Shown in pieces: positions 60,329-64,000 of a stretch of DNA of 64,000 nucleotides. Source of the stretch: JAHEFT01 sp963766195 (GTDB lineage Bacteria; Pseudomonadota; Gammaproteobacteria; Xanthomonadales; SZUA-36); assembly GCA_963766195.1 (NCBI GenBank), contig CAVXYY010000005.1:496001-560000 (forward strand). Direction: 5' to 3'. The position numbers were made by a program, and so were the translations under genes. The notes below the pieces were generated by a model that was not told where the DNA came from, did no database searches, and was given only the letters and a program-made list of their open reading frames with translations. Position 1 is the stretch's first letter; each line of letters opens with the position of its first letter.

Positions 60329-62155
60329 CTACTTGGAAAGCTCCCTTCTCGCCTTATGAAGCGCCTGTACCAGAATATCAATTTCTTCGTGTGTGTTATA
60401 AAAGGCCAGCGATGGCCGCACCGTCTCGGTTAAACCAAAGTGCGCAAGGGCTGGCTGGGCGCAGTGGTGGCTCGACCTCACCGCAATGCCTTCATTGTCC
60501 AGGAACTTACCCAGTTTTTGGGTCTCGATATTCTCCATAATCAATGAAATCGACCCCACCCGGTGCATTGGGTTTCCTATCAACCTGAGGCCGGGGACTG
60601 ACGGCAGAATATACCCTGCATAGTGCATCAGTGATTGTTCATGAAGCATGGCTGCCTCGAAAGGCAAACTTTCCAGGTAGTCGATAGCTGCGCCAAGTCC
60701 GATTGCATCCGCGATATTTGGGGTCCCGGCTTCAAACCTGGCCGGCGGCGGATTGAACGTGGTGCGTTCAAAGGTAACCTGGTCAATCATGCTGCCCCCA
60801 CCCTGCCAGGGCGGCATTTCCTCCAGTATTTCCTTCTTGGCGTACAGCGCACCGATTCCGGTTGGTCCGAACATTTTGTGGCCTGACAAGACAAAAAAGT
60901 CAGCATCCATGGCCTGCACATTCACCTTGAAATGCGGAACCGACTGGGCGCCATCAACCAGTACCCTGGCGCCAACACTATGTGCCATGGCTGCAATTTG
61001 CTCGACATTCACATGTGTCCCAAGGGCATTGGAGACTTGTGTCACCGCTACCAATTTTGTCCTGGGATTGAGCATTCGCGAGAATTCATCCAGCCTCAAC
61101 TCGCCGGCGTCGTCCATGGGAATGACTCTGAGCTTAATTCCAATGTTTTCGCGCAGGAACTGCCAGGGAACAATATTGGAGTGATGTTCGAGCTCTGAGA
61201 CAATAATTTCATCACCCTCTTCCAGTTTGTCCGGCCCCCATGCAAAGGCCACCAGGTTGATGGCCTCCGTGGCCCCACGCACAAAGACAATCTCATCAGA
61301 ATCTGCTGCGCCGATAAAACGCGCGACTTTTTCGCGAGCACCTTCATAACCATTGGTTGCTCGCGTCGCCAGCGTATGAGCGCCCCTGTGGACATTGGAG
61401 TTGTCATGCTCGTAGTAATAGGTGAGCTTGTCGATAACGTGTTGCGGTTTCTGGGTCGTCGCAGCATTATCCAGCCATACCAGCGGCTTGCCGTTGACGT
61501 TCTGTTGCAAGGCAGGAAAATCCTTCCTCAAACGATACACATCGAAATGTGCCGGATTCGGTGATCGCAAACAGGGAAGCGGATGTTTTTCGTGCAGATC
61601 AGACACCTGCTGTCCGCTATCGGTGTATCCACGCGGTTGATCTTGCGAATACATAAAAGCCGGAATATTGCCGGTCTCCCTGGGAACATTCCGCCCGGGC
61701 TTTCCGGGGACCAGACCTGCACCGCGGGTTTCATCACCGAGGAAGTAGAGACGGTTCATGCTGTTTTTATCAGTCAGTGAACCGATAACCCCGGCAGCAA
61801 GACTTGAGATATCGGGGATATCCGTGCCCCCAAGATAAAGATGTGATGCGGGGTCAAAAGCCTCAAAAGTCGTACCGTCCCTGTAGGTGTGGATCTGCCC
61901 TGGCAAGGGTTCAAGTTGCATGGGGCCGGGCATCGGCGGAATGACGGACATTCCTGCAAATGCATTAGGGTTCAGCAGCTTACCTGCCTCACCCACCTCC
62001 GGTGCACCCGCCGGTATCGGAACTTCCTGAAAAATTTCATTTGCCATCCGCGAGATATTTTGCGGATCGAGATAACTGCTTTGCGGCAAATCAACCCCGT
62101 ACTGGCCCGGATGCCCGCGCTTGGGTAAATTTGGAAGGTTTTTATTGATAGTCAT
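60329..62155 (-). CDS. Cysteine desulfurase with long N-terminal encapsulin-targeting extension
   Basis: 608 aa. Residues about 205-608 are a SufS-type PLP enzyme: 'VWLDNAATTQKPQHVID', 'NSNVHRGAHTLATRATNGYEGAREKV', Schiff-base Lys427 in 'FFVLSGHKMFGPTG', catalytic Cys565 in 'RSSHHCAQPALAHFG'. It frees sulfur from L-cysteine. The first 205 residues are unlike SufS: Pro/Gly-rich, with 'SRMANEIFQEVPIPAG', 'LLNPNAFAGMSVIPPMPGP' and 'GQIHTYRDGTTFEAFD', the kind of disordered segment that directs cysteine desulfurase cargo into Family 2 encapsulins. Its ATG overlaps the end of the shell gene by 14 bases, so cargo and shell are coupled. Family 2 cargo assignment follows from this and the neighbour. 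Confidence 0.92.
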   Translation of the reverse strand: MTINKNLPNLPKRGHPGQYGVDLPQSSYLDPQNISRMANEIFQEVPIPAGAPEVGEAGKLLNPNAFAGMSVIPPMPGPMQLEPLPGQIHTYRDGTTFEAFDPASHLYLGGTDIPDISSLAAGVIGSLTDKNSMNRLYFLGDETRGAGLVPGKPGRNVPRETGNIPAFMYSQDQPRGYTDSGQQVSDLHEKHPLPCLRSPNPAHFDVYRLRKDFPALQQNVNGKPLVWLDNAATTQKPQHVIDKLTYYYEHDNSNVHRGAHTLATRATNGYEGAREKVARFIGAADSDEIVFVRGATEAINLVAFAWGPDKLEEGDEIIVSELEHHSNIVPWQFLRENIGIKLRVIPMDDAGELRLDEFSRMLNPRTKLVAVTQVSNALGTHVNVEQIAAMAHSVGARVLVDGAQSVPHFKVNVQAMDADFFVLSGHKMFGPTGIGALYAKKEILEEMPPWQGGGSMIDQVTFERTTFNPPPARFEAGTPNIADAIGLGAAIDYLESLPFEAAMLHEQSLMHYAGYILPSVPGLRLIGNPMHRVGSISLIMENIETQKLGKFLDNEGIAVRSSHHCAQPALAHFGLTETVRPSLAFYNTHEEIDILVQALHKARRELSK

Positions 62156-63557
62156 GGTAGTTCGTCACTTCAACGTCTTCCAGCATTCCCAGGGCGTCAT
62201 CAACCAGCACCGCACAGGAGAAATACAGGTTGATGAGGTAACTGGAAATGGCGCGTGAATCTATGCCCATGTGACGGACAGACAAGCTGGGTTGTTGCTC
62301 TCCGGGTATTCCAGTCTGGTGCAAACCGACAACTCCCTGGCGTTCTTCACCCAGCCTCATCAGCAGGATACTGGTTGTGCCCTGATCGACCAGGAGCTTG
62401 TCGCAAGGCACGATCGGAACACCTCGCCAGGTCACAAATGGCGAGCCGAAAACCTCGAGGGTGGCAGGCGGAACACCGCGGCGGGTACATTCGCGGCCAA
62501 AGGCAGCGATTGCCTGGGGGTGGGCAAGAAACATGGCCGGTGACTTCCACACTTTTGACAGCAGTTCATCCATGTCATCGGGGGTCGGTGATCCATCGCG
62601 AGTCGCGAGACGCATGGAGGGAGCAACCTGGTTTATCAGGCCGAAATCACTGTTGTTGATCAATTCCCATTCCTGGCGCTCCTTCATTCCCTCGATGGTC
62701 ATTCGAAGCTGTTCGCGAAGCTGGTTGATGGGTTCGTTGAAAATGTCCGCCATCCGGGTATGAATACGAACAATGCTTTGCAGCATCGTCAGGGCATATT
62801 CCCTTGGGGTTTCGTCATAATCGACATGGGTGCCGGTCAGTTCGTCCTCGCTGGCTTCACCGGTATATGACTCAAGCTTCTGCTCTCCGAACTCATTGGC
62901 AAGCGTCAGGCGCAGGCGGTCACGTTCTTCCATCACGCTGATCAGTTGTTCCTTCAAACCGGGAACATCCTTTAACAGCTTGTCGAAGTCCTTCCTGTCC
63001 AGTCCCAGCACCGATGTCGGGGTCACGGCTTCGACGGATGCCACCCGCGGCGAATCCATCAGCAAGGCAATTTCTCCGAAATAACTGCCCTCATTCATGA
63101 TCCCCAGTCGGATATTGCGGCCGTGTTTTCCCGCACGCCTGGCTTCTGTCTTGCCGGACAGGACGATGTAAAATTTGTCGCCGGGGTCGCCCTCATTGAT
63201 GATAATTTCTCCAGGCAAAAAAGTTTCTCCCTTGAACTTTCCGGCCAGCCTGTCCAGAATTTCTTCATCTACGTTCCGGAACAACGCCAACGCCTTCAGG
63301 TGATGGGCCTTTATCTGTCTGTCTCCGCCTTCAAAATCGAACCTGATCTTTTCATCTTGCGCCAGCACGATCTTTTGACGGTTGACGCGGTACGTGCCGG
63401 AGTTAACTTCAACCCAGGGAAGCAGACGCGACAGGTAACGCGGGGTGATCCCCACCATCTGTGGAACTGACTTGGTCGTTGTGGCCAGGTTCCGTGCGGC
63501 ATTCTGAGTGAACGAAGAAGATTTTTGTTCGCGTTGATCTTGCTGTTTTTCTGCCAT
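62142..63557 (-). CDS. Family 2B encapsulin shell protein with cyclic-nucleotide-binding domain
   Basis: 471 aa from ATG 63557, with AAGGAG seven bases upstream. N-arm and E-loop region 'SSFTQNAARNLATTTKSVPQMVGITPRYLSRLLPWVEVNSGTYRVNR' (15-62), then a cNMP-binding fold inserted at about 88-205 ('GEIIINEGDPGDKFYIVLSG', 'MNEGSYFGEIALLMDSPRVASVEA'; FGE and Arg of the phosphate loop are kept), then the HK97-like shell domain ('DYDETPREYALTMLQSIVRIHTRMADIFNEPINQL', 'SKVWKSPAMFLAHPQAIAAFGRECTRRGVPPATLEVFGSPFVTWRG', 'GIDSRAISSYLINLYFSCAVLVDDALGMLEDVEVT'). Family 2B shells self-assemble into protein nanocompartments; the next gene encodes the cargo. Ligand of the cNMP domain is unknown. Confidence 0.93.
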   Translation of the reverse strand: MAEKQQDQREQKSSSFTQNAARNLATTTKSVPQMVGITPRYLSRLLPWVEVNSGTYRVNRQKIVLAQDEKIRFDFEGGDRQIKAHHLKALALFRNVDEEILDRLAGKFKGETFLPGEIIINEGDPGDKFYIVLSGKTEARRAGKHGRNIRLGIMNEGSYFGEIALLMDSPRVASVEAVTPTSVLGLDRKDFDKLLKDVPGLKEQLISVMEERDRLRLTLANEFGEQKLESYTGEASEDELTGTHVDYDETPREYALTMLQSIVRIHTRMADIFNEPINQLREQLRMTIEGMKERQEWELINNSDFGLINQVAPSMRLATRDGSPTPDDMDELLSKVWKSPAMFLAHPQAIAAFGRECTRRGVPPATLEVFGSPFVTWRGVPIVPCDKLLVDQGTTSILLMRLGEERQGVVGLHQTGIPGEQQPSLSVRHMGIDSRAISSYLINLYFSCAVLVDDALGMLEDVEVTNYHDYQ

Positions 63558-63858
63558 GACCCAACTCCTTAGGGATAGGTGATATTTATCGGTGCCAATT
63601 AGAGAACGAAGGCTGGAGAAACTGATCGGGAAGTCACCAGGCCAGCTACTCGCCAATGGTTGGATCAGCAGTATCACGGATACATCGTCCGGCAATTGAT
63701 CACAGTCAAATGAAAGGCTGTTAAATCGTGAAAACAGGTGTCTTTTTTTACCGGTATGCTAAAGTTTTAAGACTCCCTGCGATCACCGGACTGAGCCGGG
63801 CGGGTAGTTGACTCAGCCGGTCTCTCGCGAGAGCCTTTGCCGCGCGGAGATGAGGATA
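63558..63858. promoter_or_regulatory. 301-base divergent region between shell gene and small membrane gene
   Basis: No gene. It should hold the promoters of both units. Visible items: AAGGAG ribosome site of the shell gene; a 12-bp perfect palindrome CTCTCGCGAGAG (63822-63833); near-repeats ACTGAGCCGG and ACTCAGCCGG (about 63790-63820) that can form a hairpin; and an AT-rich stretch TTTTTTACCGGTATGCTAAAG (about 63742-63763) that includes TGCTAAAGT, an extended -10 candidate. The palindrome could bind a regulator; which one is unknown. Confidence 0.5.
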
Positions 63859-63960
63859 ATGTTAGTCAATACGGTGGCCGTGATCGTTGCTTTGTCAATT
63901 GCCATTCTCGGGTTCAAACGTAAGTCGTGGCTGGGGAGCCAGCCTCCAAGGCGCAAATGA
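63859..63960 (+). CDS. 33-aa small membrane protein
   Basis: ATG 63859 follows GAGG by three bases. MLVNTVAVIVALSIAILGFK then RKSWLGSQPPRRK and TGA: one hydrophobic helix, then a strongly basic tail, so a single-span membrane peptide with a cytoplasmic basic end. The next ATG (63957) overlaps its stop (ATGA), a sign of a real operon. Family not recognised. Confidence 0.55.
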   Translation: MLVNTVAVIVALSIAILGFKRKSWLGSQPPRRK

Positions 63961-64000
63961 GTGCGGACATGCCTTATAGCGATCAACTACAAACAGTCTT
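63957..64000 (+). CDS. Start of an unidentified gene, cut by window edge
   Basis: ATG overlapping the TGA of the small membrane gene; 14 codons visible, MSADMPYSDQLQTV. Too short for family assignment. The ATGA overlap and absence of stops support a coding start. Confidence 0.4.
   Translation, partial: MSADMPYSDQLQTV

Noticed and set aside
1..64000. Prophage or integrative element
   Set aside because: The HK97-like protein is an encapsulin, with no terminase, portal, tail or integrase genes; the only mobile traces are the REP doublet and the MITE.

Overview
The window is dense, moderately GC-rich DNA from a free-living gammaproteobacterium. EF-P-like EfpL, a bacterial TrmY, a GTAG-type REP doublet, Dcp-type M3 peptidase, large beta-oxidation operons and peptide uptake genes fit a marine or sediment heterotroph, possibly near the Woeseia/Chromatiales lineages. 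That placement is inference; no rRNA or tRNA gene was seen.

Layout. 1-1.8 kb: a truncated DUF349 gene and a CopG/RelE-type toxin-antitoxin pair. 1.8-13.8 kb: a lipid-building island with a hotdog thioesterase, Tat-exported FAD oxidase, LpxL-type acyltransferase, cyclopropane/methyl-transferase, fatty acid hydroxylase, acyl desaturase, GNAT acyltransferase, alcohol dehydrogenase, FabG, two ketosynthases (one without catalytic residues), FabZ and a 93-aa acyl carrier protein. The ACP-FabZ-KS-KS-ADH core plus LpxL matches the rhizobial acpXL-lpxXL cluster that makes very-long-chain lipid A acyl groups. 13.8-25.9 kb: two SulP transporters (one with a cyclic-nucleotide-binding tail), an MscS channel, a lipoprotein amidohydrolase, a third ketosynthase, pyruvate kinase and a sterol-desaturase-type membrane oxygenase. 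26-31.4 kb: a proline-racemase-family enzyme with a pyrroline-carboxylate-reductase-type partner, a PabB-PabC fusion, a GST and a DapA-family lyase (likely hydroxyproline catabolism). 31.5-39.6 kb: single genes, including an unannotated-size 29-aa leader peptide before a class II amidotransferase, EfpL, an M3 peptidase lipoprotein and an FG-GAP repeat protein. 39.6-51.3 kb: a beta-oxidation block (FadB-like protein, LysR, phosphatase, three acyl-CoA dehydrogenases, APH-like kinase, SDR, thiolase, serine hydrolase). 51.3-52.7 kb: a zinc-ribbon gene and trmY separated by a 166-bp MITE-like element. 52.7-60.2 kb: a CocE-type hydrolase and a complete peptide ABC importer. 60.3-63.6 kb: a Family 2B encapsulin shell gene with its cysteine desulfurase cargo. 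The last 150 bases hold a 33-aa membrane peptide and the start of another gene.

Two points stand out biologically: the lipid island and the encapsulin pair. One point is technical: at least 18 one-base frameshifts (15 insertions, 3 deletions) break ten otherwise well-conserved genes, which looks like sequencing or assembly error rather than decay. Coordinates of those genes are given for the reconstructed full-length gene.
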